DNA from: Candidatus Gastranaerophilales bacterium
GTDB lineage: Bacteria; Cyanobacteriota; Vampirovibrionia; Gastranaerophilales; Gastranaerophilaceae
Length of the DNA stretch: 64,000 bases
Assembly: GCA_944326605.1 (NCBI GenBank)
Contig: CALVEM010000004.1
Span: 1 to 64,000 of the forward strand
Reading direction: 5' to 3'
Under the pieces are notes generated by a model. The model was given only the letters and a program-made list of their open reading frames with translations, was not told where the DNA came from and searched no databases. A program made the position numbers and the translations under genes. Positions 25,360-34,503 of this stretch are shown piece after piece; position 1 is the stretch's first letter, and every line of letters starts with the position of its first letter.

Positions 25360-26103
25360 CTAATTGTTTGCAGTAGTTTTTGCTTTAGCCAGCCAGTTAA
25401 CGCATATATCAATGAATTTTTCAGGTTCATCAAGATATAAATCTTCGGCATGAATGCTGTCAAACAGCTCAAATCGTTTTTCACAAACCGCTTCTTTATA
25501 CAGCTTTTCAGTATGCCACGGGTGCACCGTCGGATCCTTTTTCCCTGCAATAAAGAGTGTTGGCGCTTTTACATATTTTATAATATCAATGGGTTTAATT
25601 TTTGAATGTATAATTAAAGAAAATATCGACGGGCGTACTGAAAACCAGCGTTTGAGTTCGCACTTTTGTAATGTTGGGAGCCATGCTTCTTTTTTCCACA
25701 TCTGGTTTTCTATTTTGTCGAAGTCAGCAGGTGTTGAAACTGCAATGACTTTATCAATATTGTTATAAAGTGCACTGTGAATTAATACAAGCGCACCGCC
25801 GAGAGAAAATCCGGCAAGGTAAATTTTTTCATATTGTTTCTTCGCATAATCAACAACGGCTTTTACATCAATCGGTTCTTTGCTTGTGAATGTATAAAAT
25901 CCAGAGCTTTTGCCGTGTCCGCGACAATCAAAGGATATTACATCATAGTATTTTGAAAAATCTTCTGCAAGGTTTGAAAAAGCCCTGCTGTCTTTTGTCA
26001 TAAACCAGCCATGTACAATGATTATAACCTCATTATGCCCTGTTTTGTAATGATTTAGTGCAAGTTTTATTCCATCGGATGTCTTTAAAAAAATCTTTTC
26101 CAT
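25360..26103 (-). CDS. Alpha/beta hydrolase
   Basis: 247 residues. Oxyanion-hole motif HGWFM at 31-35, the GHGKSSG turn, and the nucleophile elbow GFSLGG with Ser100. The acid is probably the Asp of AGKKDPTVHPWH and the histidine that of SIHAEDLY. Without a signal peptide it should be cytosolic, acting on an ester or a lipid-like substrate that cannot be told from sequence. Single gene. Confidence 0.88.
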   Translation of the reverse strand: MEKIFLKTSDGIKLALNHYKTGHNEVIIIVHGWFMTKDSRAFSNLAEDFSKYYDVISFDCRGHGKSSGFYTFTSKEPIDVKAVVDYAKKQYEKIYLAGFSLGGALVLIHSALYNNIDKVIAVSTPADFDKIENQMWKKEAWLPTLQKCELKRWFSVRPSIFSLIIHSKIKPIDIIKYVKAPTLFIAGKKDPTVHPWHTEKLYKEAVCEKRFELFDSIHAEDLYLDEPEKFIDICVNWLAKAKTTANN

Positions 26104-26137
26104 ATTTTTATTATACTATAATTTTAATTTGTTAGAT

Positions 26138-26185
26138 AATACCCACCCCTTCCCTCCCTAATCAGGGAGGGAGTAAGGAGGGTAG
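26138..26185 (-). repeat. CCCTCCC-hairpin dispersed repeat
   Basis: TCCCTCCCT-AATC-AGGGAGGGA (26151-26172) preceded by ACCCACCCCT. It is the reverse complement of the 349-383 element. It lies in the 213-bp gap between the divergent hydrolase and TPR genes. Confidence 0.7.
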
Positions 26186-26316
26186 AGATTTTATTATAAG
26201 CATAGGAGTTGACATTCTTGAAAATACCCTTAAATAAAATGTGTAGATTTCATACGAAAGTATGACGCAGGATAGCAGGTTTTAGTATATAGTGAAAATA
26301 CCAGAGGGTAGATTTT

Positions 26317-27837
26317 GTGTTAAACGGTATATTTCAACGACCTTATTTGAATAAAGACGGGAGAAGTCTTGTTAAAAGAAAACAGGACGAAGAACAAAAT
26401 ACGTCTTCTGCTCAAGCTGAACAACAGGCTGATGAAAATTCCAGAAGTAAAGGGCTTCAATATGTTGAACAAAAGAAACCCTCCTACACTCCTGCGTATC
26501 AACAGGTAAATAACGGCGAGCAGGTTGACTGGCGCCAGATGCGCTCTCAAATTCAAAGTCAGGTGCAACAAAGAAATAATGCACAGCCCTCAGCACAAAC
26601 TCAAGCTGTAACGCAAAATACGATTTCTAACCGCAGTACCGTTATCAATATTGCTCAGATTTTAAAAGATTTTAATAACACTGCAATTGCAATCGGAACT
26701 CCTGAGGAATTGAAAGAAGAAGTGAACGGTTATCTGTCGCTTATTGAAGCTCAGGTAAAAAAGGATAATCCGAATACCAAACTTATTAAATCAAATCTGA
26801 AAAATGCTTCGACTATTCTTGATGATTATATTTCAAAAACTCTTAATAAAGATTCAAAAGTTGTTGAAAACTGGGTTGATGCCCTATTCTTACAGCAGAT
26901 TGATTTTAAATATAACGAAAATGACATAAATCCGCAGTTTCTTGTAAAATTCCCCGAAGGCAGCACAAACAAGCAGGAAAAAGCTGAAAATAAAACGACA
27001 GTTCAGGATACCGTAACCGAGCCTGTACAGCAGGAAATTGACACAAATGCAAAAGTAGTTTCTCTTATCCCGCAGGATAAAGAGTTGAAATCACTGTTTA
27101 TTCAATCAAAAAAACTTGCTTATGCAAATGAACCGGAAAAGGCAATTCAAACATTTCAAAAAGCTATGGCGCGTGCTGATGAAGTCGGCGATACAGAAAC
27201 AAAATCAAAAATTTATTATGAGGTCGGAAGGATTTATGACGATCACGATTTTTACGCTCAGGCCCTAAAAAGTTACAACAATTCTATTAAAAACACAAAA
27301 GATAATAATGTAAAAACAAAAGCACACTACTCAATGGCTCAGATTTATGATGATGTAAATCAGATTAAACCCGCACTTGATCATTATTTTAATTCAGTAT
27401 CATACGCTGGGGAGGCGGAAAATCTTGCCGCACAGTCAACATCTTTGACTAAAATGGGTAATATTTTTACTGATATGTATGATGATGAAGCAATGGACTA
27501 TTATTCAATTGCGGATGATTTGATTTCTCAGACGGATAATTCAAAGGTAAAAGGTTTTGTGTCATCAAGTTACGGCAATGCTTATGAAAAATTCGGCGAA
27601 CCGCAAAAGGCTTTAAAATCTTATTCAAAAGCTGTACAGCATTATGCGGATGCCCAATCACCTTTGAAAGTTGCGCAGAATTATACGAAAGCTGCTGATA
27701 TAATGGTAGAATACAGCAACGTAAAAAAAGCAAAAGGACTGCTTTCAAAGGCTCAGAATTACGCACGTCAGACAGATGATATTAATTTGATGAACGAAAT
27801 TAACGAAAAACTCGGAGCATTAGAACTTTTGGGATAA
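26317..27837 (+). CDS. TPR-repeat protein
   Basis: 506 residues from a GTG; AGAGGG sits eight bases ahead and no nearer ATG fits. The first 200 residues are Gln/Asn-rich and low in complexity. From about 260 to 500 there are at least six tetratricopeptide-type repeats, e.g. SKIYYEVGRIYDDHDFYAQALKSYNN, AHYSMAQIYDDVNQIKPALDHYF and GNAYEKFGEPQKALKSYSKA. No signal peptide; probably a cytosolic scaffold. A terminator lies at 27891-27919. Confidence 0.8.
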   Translation: MLNGIFQRPYLNKDGRSLVKRKQDEEQNTSSAQAEQQADENSRSKGLQYVEQKKPSYTPAYQQVNNGEQVDWRQMRSQIQSQVQQRNNAQPSAQTQAVTQNTISNRSTVINIAQILKDFNNTAIAIGTPEELKEEVNGYLSLIEAQVKKDNPNTKLIKSNLKNASTILDDYISKTLNKDSKVVENWVDALFLQQIDFKYNENDINPQFLVKFPEGSTNKQEKAENKTTVQDTVTEPVQQEIDTNAKVVSLIPQDKELKSLFIQSKKLAYANEPEKAIQTFQKAMARADEVGDTETKSKIYYEVGRIYDDHDFYAQALKSYNNSIKNTKDNNVKTKAHYSMAQIYDDVNQIKPALDHYFNSVSYAGEAENLAAQSTSLTKMGNIFTDMYDDEAMDYYSIADDLISQTDNSKVKGFVSSSYGNAYEKFGEPQKALKSYSKAVQHYADAQSPLKVAQNYTKAADIMVEYSNVKKAKGLLSKAQNYARQTDDINLMNEINEKLGALELLG

Positions 27838-27890
27838 TAATTTCCTACGTGAGCAGGGATGGATTAAGGGAAGAAAAAATTGTTCAAATA

Positions 27891-27919
27891 AAAAGACCCG
27901 TATTTTTTACGGGTCTTTT
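27891..27919. terminator. Bidirectional rho-independent terminator
   Basis: AAAAGACCCGTA and TACGGGTCTTTT form a 12-bp stem with loop TTTTT, flanked by A and T tracts. Ends both the TPR gene and tpiA, which converge here. Confidence 0.88.
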
Positions 27920-27939
27920 TTATTTCCTAAAGTTTGTAA

Positions 27940-28752
27940 TTAAACGTTAGCTGTTTGTTTGCTCATCAATTTCATTGTTTTTTCAATAATTTCGTTTAAG
28001 CTTTCAGCTTTTAATGAAGCACCGCCGATTAAAGCACCGTCAATGTCTGATTTAGACATTTGTTCTTCAATCGTGGAAGGTTTAACTGAGCCGCCGTAAA
28101 GAATTCTGATAGAATCGGCAGCAGATGCACCTGCAACTTCTTTAACAACGTTTCTAATCATAGCGATTACTCTGTTAGCTTCATCAGCGTCGCAGGTTTT
28201 ACCTGTTCCGATAGCCCAGATAGGTTCGTATGCGATAACTGATTTTGCAACGTCTTCAGAAGAAATCCCGTCTAATGCTGCTTTAATCTGACCTGCAATC
28301 CAGCTGTCTGTAACACCGGATTCTCTCTGTTCAAGAGTTTCGCCGCAGCAGATAATAGGAATAAGTCCGCCTGCCAGAATAGCTTTAGCTTTTTTATTAA
28401 TCATTTCATCTGTTTCAGAAAAATATTGTCTTCTTTCAGAGTGGCCGATGATAACATAATCACAACCTGCATCTTTTAGCATTTCAACAGAGATTTCGCC
28501 TGTATAAGCACCTGATTTTTCCCAGTGGCAGTTTTGACCTGCGATAGAAATTTTCTTGCCGCCGCATCCGCAGTCGCATTTTACAGCTTCAACAGCTGAA
28601 ATTGATGTGAATACCGGTGCGATTACAACTGTAGGTAATTCAACGGCTGTGTAATCTTTTACGAAGTTTTTAACTCCTTCAAAAACTTCTTTAGCTTCTG
28701 AACGGAGTAAGTTCATTTTCCAGTTTCCTGCAATAATTGGTTTTCTTGACAT
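27940..28752 (-). CDS. tpiA: Triosephosphate isomerase
   Basis: 270 residues; interconverts dihydroxyacetone phosphate and glyceraldehyde 3-phosphate. Catalytic residues are visible: K12 in GNWKMN, His in IIGHSERR, Glu in AYEPIWAIGTG; the phosphate-binding ILYGGSVKP is also present. It is about 15-20 residues longer than usual, partly because of an inserted CDCGCGGKK at 59-67, which places three cysteines in five residues. GGAGAG precedes the ATG. With pgk it supports a complete lower glycolysis. Confidence 0.97.
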   Translation of the reverse strand: MSRKPIIAGNWKMNLLRSEAKEVFEGVKNFVKDYTAVELPTVVIAPVFTSISAVEAVKCDCGCGGKKISIAGQNCHWEKSGAYTGEISVEMLKDAGCDYVIIGHSERRQYFSETDEMINKKAKAILAGGLIPIICCGETLEQRESGVTDSWIAGQIKAALDGISSEDVAKSVIAYEPIWAIGTGKTCDADEANRVIAMIRNVVKEVAGASAADSIRILYGGSVKPSTIEEQMSKSDIDGALIGGASLKAESLNEIIEKTMKLMSKQTANV

Positions 28753-28912
28753 AATATTCTCTCCTTTTTTATTACAATTGACATATACATTATATGAAGA
28801 AAATATTTTATTGCAATGATAAACGGTTTAAATAAATAATATTTAAAATCTGTTTTCTTTTTTATTTTTGAATGCTATAATATTTTTAAAGAATAGCATC
28901 GGGTAAAATTTT

Positions 28913-31141
28913 ATGATGAGCCAAACTAAAAAGTTGTCTATAGCATTCTACTGGCACATGCATCAGCCTGTTTACCAGCTTTCGCCCGAAGGTGATTATA
29001 TTATGCCGTGGGTAAGACTGCATGCGGTAAAAGATTATCTGGATATGCTTCTTATAGCAGAGAAATTTAAAACTTTGAAATTGAATTTTAATCTGGTTCC
29101 GGTGTTGCTGGATGCTCTGATAGATTACGGACAGAATAATTTGCATGATATTCATTCGCGTCTTACTGTTACTGATATTGATGATCTGACTGATGACGAT
29201 AAAGAATTTATTATAAATAACTTTTTTGATGCGAATTTTCATTCCATGATTTTGCCAAATCCTGAATATAACAGGCTTTTCCAAAAATATCAGTTGGGGG
29301 AAGAAAACGATATAAATACTTTTTCTCCTCAGGAATATTCTGATTTGATGGCGCTTTTTAATCTTGTATGGATTGATCCTGTCTTTAAAAATGAGTATCC
29401 CGAACTGAAAAAACTTATTAAAAAAGGGAAAAATTATTCGCTTTCTGACAGAATAAAAATTATTGATATTCATAGAGATATAATAAGAAGAATTATTCCC
29501 GCTTATAAAAAATTTGCTGACGAAGGTAAAATAGAGATTACAACAAGCCCTTATTACCATCCTATTATTCCTATTATGCTTGATGTTAAAGAGGTGAAGA
29601 AAACTTCAAGTATTGATTTGCCGGGAAATTTAAAAATGGAATTGGACGCCAGAATGCAAACTGAAATGGCTCTTGACAGGATTGAAGAGATTTTCGGCAG
29701 ACGTCCCGAAGGGATATGGCCTTCAGAACAGTGTGTGAGTGCAAAAGAACTTAATCTGTTTAAAGATCTCGGTTTGAAATGGACGATTTCCGATGAAGGT
29801 ATTCTTTCAAATTCAATAAATTTTGAATTCGTCAGGGATTTCAGAGGGTATCTTGAGGATCCTTACCACCTTTTAAAATCTTACAGGTATAAAAACGGAC
29901 TTGATATAATTTTCAGGGATTCTGTTATCCCGAATTTAATCGGTTTTGAGTATCCTAATCATGATCCTGAAAATGCCGCAAATGATTTGTATGACAGAAT
30001 AAAATCCGCTCAGAGTAAGCTTTTATCTTCACCGGATGACAATCATCTTCTTACAATTGCCATGGATGGTGAAAATTGCTGGGAAAATTATACCCACGAC
30101 GGTGCAACTTTTTTGGAAACCATTTACGGACTTATAGAAAACGATCCTACGCTTGAGACTGTTTTAATAAGCGATTATCTTTCCAAAGACACTCCAAAAC
30201 CGTTAAATAAAATTTCTTCCGGTTCCTGGGTGAACAGAAACTTCAAACTATGGATTGATGAACCTTTAAAAAATCTTGCCTGGACATATTTAAAGCAGGT
30301 TAGAGAAGATTTTTCAAATTATGTAAAGAAAAATCCGATAAATCCGAATATTGAAGCTGCCAGAAAGGAACTTTTTATATGTGAAGGCAGCGACTGGTTC
30401 TGGTGGTATGGCGAGCCCAACAATTCGGGACGGGATAATATTTTTGACTATATTTTCAGAGAGCATTTAAAAAATATTTATCTCTATTTAGGGCTTGAAC
30501 CGCCTGAATACCTTGATAAACCTTTGTTATCCGCAATTTCAAAACCTTCCCGATATCCCAAAGGTGAATTTACACCGGTAATAGACGGAAAAGAAAAAGA
30601 CGATGAAAGCTGGCTGAATGCCGGTTGTATAAGTATTCCTGACGGTCCGGTGCTTAAAGAAAACAAGTTTTATGACAGAATTTGTTTCGGTTATGACAGG
30701 GACAACTTATATCTTAGATTTTATATAAATGAATACACAAGAAATATTCCGACAGTTTCAAAACGAGTTAATCAGATGTATGTTTATATGCGTAACCAGA
30801 GTAAAAAGCAGTCTCTTTCTCCTATAAGGATAATCCAAAAAACAGAAAGTCTTCTTCCGATTACAAAAGAAAAATTCCACAATGAATTACAAATTTCTAT
30901 TTATGACGGAGAAATAAATCTTGTAAGGCTTGTCGAAGCTATTCCTAATAATCTCTGGGCTATTACAAGTTCTAAAAATATAGTAGCTGTTTATGATAAA
31001 GTTGTAGATATAAGTATTCCGTTTGATGACATAGGAATAGAAAATGGTGACACGCTGGAATTTGTTTTTGTTAACGCAAATTACGGGGTTAAAGATTTTT
31101 ATATTCCGAATGAAATGTTATTAACAATTAAGAGATTGTAA
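28913..31141 (+). CDS. Glycoside hydrolase family 57 (alpha-amylase/glucanotransferase type)
   Basis: 742 residues. GH57 motifs are in order: HMHQPVYQ at 15-22; GIWPSEQC with Glu272, the expected nucleophile; and AMDGENCWENYTHDG with Asp385, the expected acid/base. The C-terminal 200 residues (FYDRICFGYDRDNLYLRFYINEY) look like a beta-sandwich of the DOMON/CBM9 kind. No signal peptide, so it probably acts on intracellular glycogen or imported maltodextrins with retention of configuration. Start codon: ATG 28913 or 28916; no strong ribosome-binding site. It is the leader of a two-gene unit with the 53-residue protein. Confidence 0.92.
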   Translation: MMSQTKKLSIAFYWHMHQPVYQLSPEGDYIMPWVRLHAVKDYLDMLLIAEKFKTLKLNFNLVPVLLDALIDYGQNNLHDIHSRLTVTDIDDLTDDDKEFIINNFFDANFHSMILPNPEYNRLFQKYQLGEENDINTFSPQEYSDLMALFNLVWIDPVFKNEYPELKKLIKKGKNYSLSDRIKIIDIHRDIIRRIIPAYKKFADEGKIEITTSPYYHPIIPIMLDVKEVKKTSSIDLPGNLKMELDARMQTEMALDRIEEIFGRRPEGIWPSEQCVSAKELNLFKDLGLKWTISDEGILSNSINFEFVRDFRGYLEDPYHLLKSYRYKNGLDIIFRDSVIPNLIGFEYPNHDPENAANDLYDRIKSAQSKLLSSPDDNHLLTIAMDGENCWENYTHDGATFLETIYGLIENDPTLETVLISDYLSKDTPKPLNKISSGSWVNRNFKLWIDEPLKNLAWTYLKQVREDFSNYVKKNPINPNIEAARKELFICEGSDWFWWYGEPNNSGRDNIFDYIFREHLKNIYLYLGLEPPEYLDKPLLSAISKPSRYPKGEFTPVIDGKEKDDESWLNAGCISIPDGPVLKENKFYDRICFGYDRDNLYLRFYINEYTRNIPTVSKRVNQMYVYMRNQSKKQSLSPIRIIQKTESLLPITKEKFHNELQISIYDGEINLVRLVEAIPNNLWAITSSKNIVAVYDKVVDISIPFDDIGIENGDTLEFVFVNANYGVKDFYIPNEMLLTIKRL

Positions 31142-31222
31142 CAAGTTTTTAACAATACAGCTTATAAATCTCAAGTTTTTTTATTTAGTGTCGTTAAGAA
31201 AAATAAGCAAAGGGAAATTCAA

Positions 31223-31384
31223 ATGGTTGATTTTAACAGTGATATTCCAAAAGGAAAGCCAAAACTTGATCCGAAATACTGGGAAAACTTTAATAACAAA
31301 GATTCTCAGAGTTCTCCTTTATCAGAATTTAATACAGACCGTGCATTGGAAGATATATCTATTTTTAATGGCGGTAAAAAATAA
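31223..31384 (+). CDS. Small 53-residue hypothetical protein
   Basis: An AGGG sequence ahead of ATG 31223 and 53 open codons to TAA 31382-31384. The peptide is polar and acidic (VDFNSDIPKGKPKLDPKYWE..., SEFNTDRALEDISIFNGGKK), probably largely unfolded. It lies between GH57 and a strong terminator, so it is transcribed with GH57 or on its own. Family unknown. Confidence 0.6.
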   Translation: MVDFNSDIPKGKPKLDPKYWENFNNKDSQSSPLSEFNTDRALEDISIFNGGKK

Positions 31385-31420
31385 AATTTTATTTCCTCAA
31401 ATTTCTTCGTGTAAAGTATA

Positions 31421-31448
31421 AAAAAAGAACCTCATAGAGGTTCTTTTT
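31421..31448. terminator. Bidirectional rho-independent terminator
   Basis: AAAAAGAACCTC and GAGGTTCTTTTT make a 12-bp stem with loop ATA. Lies between the plus-strand 53-residue gene and the minus-strand dut gene. Confidence 0.88.
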
Positions 31449-31451
31449 AGT

Positions 31452-31889
31452 TTATTTCCCTGTAGAGCCAAACCCGCCTTCTCCGCGGGCGGTGTCGGTT
31501 AATTCAACAGCGACTTTGATTTTTGCCTGTTCAACTCGGGCAATAATCATCTGTGCAATTCTTTCATCAGGCTGAATTGTATAAGTTTCATTTGATAGAT
31601 TTACAACAGGTACGCAGACTTCTCCTCTGTAATCCTCGTCAATTGTGCCTACACAGTTTATAAGAGTAATCCCGTGTTTAATTGACAAGCCTGAGCGCGG
31701 ACGCACCTGAGCTTCGTATCCGTGTTCCAGTTCAATTTTTAAGCCTGTCGGGATTAAAGCCCTTTCTAAGGGTTTTAATGTAACAGGCTCTGAAATCGCA
31801 GCGCACAAATCCATTCCGGCAGCACCTTCTGTTTTGTATTCCGGCAAAAATTTATTATGCGGCAGGCGTTCTATTTTTAATACAGTCAT
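31452..31889 (-). CDS. dut: dUTP diphosphatase
   Basis: 145 residues from ATG 31889 (AAAGGG upstream); the upstream frame is AT-rich leader. Cleaves dUTP to dUMP and pyrophosphate and keeps uracil out of DNA. Motifs of the trimeric dUTPases: [10 protein letters not shown] (1), [11 protein letters not shown] (2), [14 protein letters not shown] (3), DERIAQMII (4) and the C-terminal [11 protein letters not shown] (5) that closes over the active site. All five are intact. Confidence 0.96.
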   Translation of the reverse strand: MTVLKIERLPHNKFLPEYKTEGAAGMDLCAAISEPVTLKPLERALIPTGLKIELEHGYEAQVRPRSGLSIKHGITLINCVGTIDEDYRGEVCVPVVNLSNETYTIQPDERIAQMIIARVEQAKIKVAVELTDTARGEGGFGSTGK

Positions 31890-31976
31890 TTTATCCCTTT
31901 CAATTATTAATATATTTTTATTATACACAAAAATAATAGAATAATATTTCTTGTCTGTTTTTTATTTGGCTTATCT

Positions 31977-32000
31977 GTCGGCTTAGTAAAGCCGACCTAC
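31977..32000 (-). repeat. REP element 3' of the RAYT gene
   Basis: On the minus strand: GTAG followed by the arms GTCGGCTT and AAGCCGAC with loop TACT. The 5' GTAG plus imperfect palindrome is the classical architecture of REP sequences mobilised by RAYTs. It lies 14 bp beyond the RAYT stop. Confidence 0.85.
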
Positions 32001-32013
32001 ATCTTCAAAATGT

Positions 32014-32517
32014 CTATTCAAAATTCAAATCTTTAATATTCTCAATATCATTTAAATTTCCCCATTCATTTTCATAAAGACCTTTTTTTACAAATTTATG
32101 GAATGAGGAATGATGCCAATCTTTGACACTTTTTACAATACCATGTTTAACTGGATTGTAATGAATGTAATCTAAATGTTTATGTAAATCTTTGTCATCT
32201 CTTATAGTATGTTCCCAATATCTGTTTTGCCAAATTTTATTGTAGGTCGGCTTTACTAAGCCGACATTTCTTGTAAATGAGTACTTGAATGACTTAATAA
32301 TTTTAGGATAATCAGATATATTTTTTGGTTTAATAAGGCAATGAATATGATCAGGTTGAATTACAAATGCAATAGTTTTGAATTTATATATTTTTAATGT
32401 ATTAATAAATGAATTATTTAGTAATGATATGTTATCAATTAAAATAGGTATTCTATTGTAAGTAACAATTGTGATAAAAACTATTCCGTTATTTATAAAC
32501 AATCTTCTATAATTCAT
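32014..32517 (-). CDS. REP-associated tyrosine transposase (RAYT, IS200-like Y1)
   Basis: 167 residues from ATG 32517; the longer frame to 32577 translates an upstream REP. The HUH motif is PDHIHCL with His57 and His59. The C-terminal block HLDYIHYNPVKHGIV carries Tyr117, the likely nucleophile, and WQNRYWEHTIRDD is also typical. RAYTs are single-copy domesticated transposases that cut and move REP hairpins. REPs flank this gene at 31977-32000 and 32529-32552, and one (32242-32265) is inside its own coding sequence, encoding VGLVKPTY at 85-92. The catalytic residues are intact, so it may be active. Confidence 0.92.
   Translation of the reverse strand: MNYRRLFINNGIVFITIVTYNRIPILIDNISLLNNSFINTLKIYKFKTIAFVIQPDHIHCLIKPKNISDYPKIIKSFKYSFTRNVGLVKPTYNKIWQNRYWEHTIRDDKDLHKHLDYIHYNPVKHGIVKSVKDWHHSSFHKFVKKGLYENEWGNLNDIENIKDLNFE
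32242..32265 (+). repeat. REP element inside the RAYT coding sequence
   Basis: Identical to the 31977-32000 copy but in the opposite orientation: GTAG, GTCGGCTT, TACT, AAGCCGAC. It is read in frame from the minus strand. Confidence 0.88.
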
Positions 32518-32528
32518 AAATTTTTTTT

Positions 32529-32552
32529 GCCGGCTTATTAAAGCCGAACTAC
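32529..32552 (-). repeat. REP element 5' of the RAYT gene
   Basis: Minus-strand GTAGTTCGGCTT-TAAT-AAGCCGGC, a slightly diverged copy, 12 bp upstream of the RAYT start codon and directly after the ACT gene stop. Confidence 0.82.
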
Positions 32553-32554
32553 AC

Positions 32555-32833
32555 TTATATATTGTGCATATTGTCAAAAATTTCTTTTCTCTGAACCCAG
32601 ATTTCCATTCCGAGTTCTGTACCTGTTTTTGTTAAAGCTTCTTTTATTTCTTTAAAAGAAAATTTTGATTTTTCAATATTGCAGAGCATAAACATTACAA
32701 AATGTCCCTGCATAAGAGTTTGTTTAATATCTTCAATGTTAACTTCATATTCGGCCAGCACTGATGAAACTTTTGCAACAATACCGACTTTGTCTATACC
32801 GGAAACTGTTATGATAATTTGTTGATCTGACAT
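32555..32833 (-). CDS. ACT-domain protein (UPF0237 family)
   Basis: 92 residues; IIITVSGIDKVGIVAKVSSVLAEYEVNIEDIKQ is the first half of an ACT fold and HFVMFMLCNIE the third strand. The family is usually found beside the UPF0210/PFL gene and is thought to sense an amino acid or similar ligand. Here it overlaps the 3' end of the alanine symporter gene by 25 bases with GAGG ahead of its ATG, so it is translationally coupled to that transporter instead. Confidence 0.88.
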   Translation of the reverse strand: MSDQQIIITVSGIDKVGIVAKVSSVLAEYEVNIEDIKQTLMQGHFVMFMLCNIEKSKFSFKEIKEALTKTGTELGMEIWVQRKEIFDNMHNI

Positions 32834-34389
32834 ATTACCTCATCTTCTTCATCATTTTCAACAGGTACTTCAGCCGGCTTTAACCAGTCACGGTTGATTA
32901 ATTTGCCAAGCTGGTGCGCTCTGCAGTATTCTTTCAAATCTTTTTTAACTTCAGGAGCCAGAATATACATTGCAATAATGTTCGGTACTGACATTGCAAT
33001 CATCATTGCATCCGTAATATTGATAACAGATGTTACGTTTAATACAGAACCAATGAGAATAAATCCGCAGTAAATAAACTGGAATGTCAGCGTTCTTTTC
33101 TTTCCTTCTCCGAACAGGAAGTTCCAGGATTTTTGCCCGTAATACGCCCAGCTTATGATTGTTGATAAAGCATACAAAAGAACAATACCGGCTAATAGTG
33201 TCGGGAAGAAAGGCATAACTGATGAAATTGCCTCAGATGTCATTTCAATGCCTGAAGTCTGACCGGCATGAGTTTTATAAACACCTGTAATTACTATTGC
33301 AAAAGCTGTGAGTGTGCACATAAAACCTGTTAAGAAAGGATCAAGCAAAGCTACAAACCCCTGTGATAAAGGTTCATCGGTTTTAACAGTTGCGTAAACA
33401 ATCGGGGCAGAGCCTGTACCTGCTTCATTTGACTGAACTGAACGTCTCAACCCCATAATCATTGCAACAAACATTCCGCCGTAAACGGATTCAGGTTTAA
33501 ATGCTTCTTTAACAATAACCCAAGCAGCATGCGGAATGAGTTTAAAGTTGCATACAATAACCGCCATTGCCGCAAATAAGTATATAAAAATTTTCAAAGG
33601 AACGATTTTTTCTGTTACTTTAACGATATTTTTAATACCGCCAATTACGATTAAACCCACAACAATTGCCATACCCAGACCTATTACCCAGTGGAAATTG
33701 TGCATAAATCCGTTTTCACCGCCGCAAACATTAACGAACTGGTTGGCAGCCTGATTTATCTGGATCATGTTTCCGCCCGTAATACCTCCGCAGATACATA
33801 GTATTGCAAATATTACAGACAAAGGCTGACCGAGCCATCTGAGTTTTTTTCTTGTTAGTCCGTGTGCCATATAGTGCATAGGTCCGCCGGATATTGAACC
33901 ATCTAGATTAAATCTTCTATATTTGACAGCTAATGCTGCTTCTACAAATTTTAATGACATCCCGAGAAGCGCTCCGACAATAATCCAAAAAGCTGCCCCG
34001 GGGCCGCCCATTGAGATTGCAATTGCAACACCTGCAATACTTCCCAGGCCTATTGTCCCTGACAATGCTGTCATCAGAGCCTGAAACGGTGAAGTCTCAC
34101 CTGTTCCGTCATCTGATTTCTTAGGCTTGAAAACAAGGTCAATTGCATGTTTAAATCCCCAGACGGCAATACCTCTGAGGTAAAACGTGAAAAATATCCC
34201 CGCAAATAAAATCCAGAAAATAATAATCGGTACATCTGCACCAAAAACATGAACAGGATGGAAAATTATTGCCGCAATTGCATCTGATACAGGCGCGACA
34301 TTTTTGTCCATAAATGCATCAATGTTAAACGCATTTGCCTGTTGAATGTTAAATAATAGTGTCAAAAGTACAATTAAAATTTTGTTCAT
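32809..34389 (-). CDS. Sodium:alanine/amino-acid symporter (AlsT/AgcS family)
   Basis: 526 residues with about ten or eleven transmembrane helices and a 20-residue signal-like N-terminus (NKILIVLLTLLFNIQQANA). Family stretches: GTIGLGSIAGVAIAISMGGPGAAFWI, GGPMHYMAHGL, and EAGTGSAPIVYATVKTDEPLSQG, the sodium- and substrate-binding part. Imports alanine or glycine with sodium. The acidic tail (EVPVENDEEDEVICQ) overlaps the ACT-domain gene. Confidence 0.92.
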   Translation of the reverse strand: MNKILIVLLTLLFNIQQANAFNIDAFMDKNVAPVSDAIAAIIFHPVHVFGADVPIIIFWILFAGIFFTFYLRGIAVWGFKHAIDLVFKPKKSDDGTGETSPFQALMTALSGTIGLGSIAGVAIAISMGGPGAAFWIIVGALLGMSLKFVEAALAVKYRRFNLDGSISGGPMHYMAHGLTRKKLRWLGQPLSVIFAILCICGGITGGNMIQINQAANQFVNVCGGENGFMHNFHWVIGLGMAIVVGLIVIGGIKNIVKVTEKIVPLKIFIYLFAAMAVIVCNFKLIPHAAWVIVKEAFKPESVYGGMFVAMIMGLRRSVQSNEAGTGSAPIVYATVKTDEPLSQGFVALLDPFLTGFMCTLTAFAIVITGVYKTHAGQTSGIEMTSEAISSVMPFFPTLLAGIVLLYALSTIISWAYYGQKSWNFLFGEGKKRTLTFQFIYCGFILIGSVLNVTSVINITDAMMIAMSVPNIIAMYILAPEVKKDLKEYCRAHQLGKLINRDWLKPAEVPVENDEEDEVICQINKLS

Positions 34390-34503
34390 TAAATTTATTC
34401 CTTTCGGGGTATTTTACGAAAATTTTCGATTTCGGCTAATAAAAAATATTACCAACCCTCGGATTTTATACTACCAGAAACATGCCTTGATAATGTCAAA
34501 TCT

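Noticed and set aside
28886-29560. A 224-residue minus-strand ORF
   Set aside because: It is antisense to the well-supported GH57 gene, has low-complexity Phe/Ile/Asn-rich composition and no ribosome-binding site.
31188-31421. A 77-residue plus-strand ORF
   Set aside because: It overlaps the 53-residue gene in another frame; the latter has a ribosome-binding site and normal composition, and this one does not.
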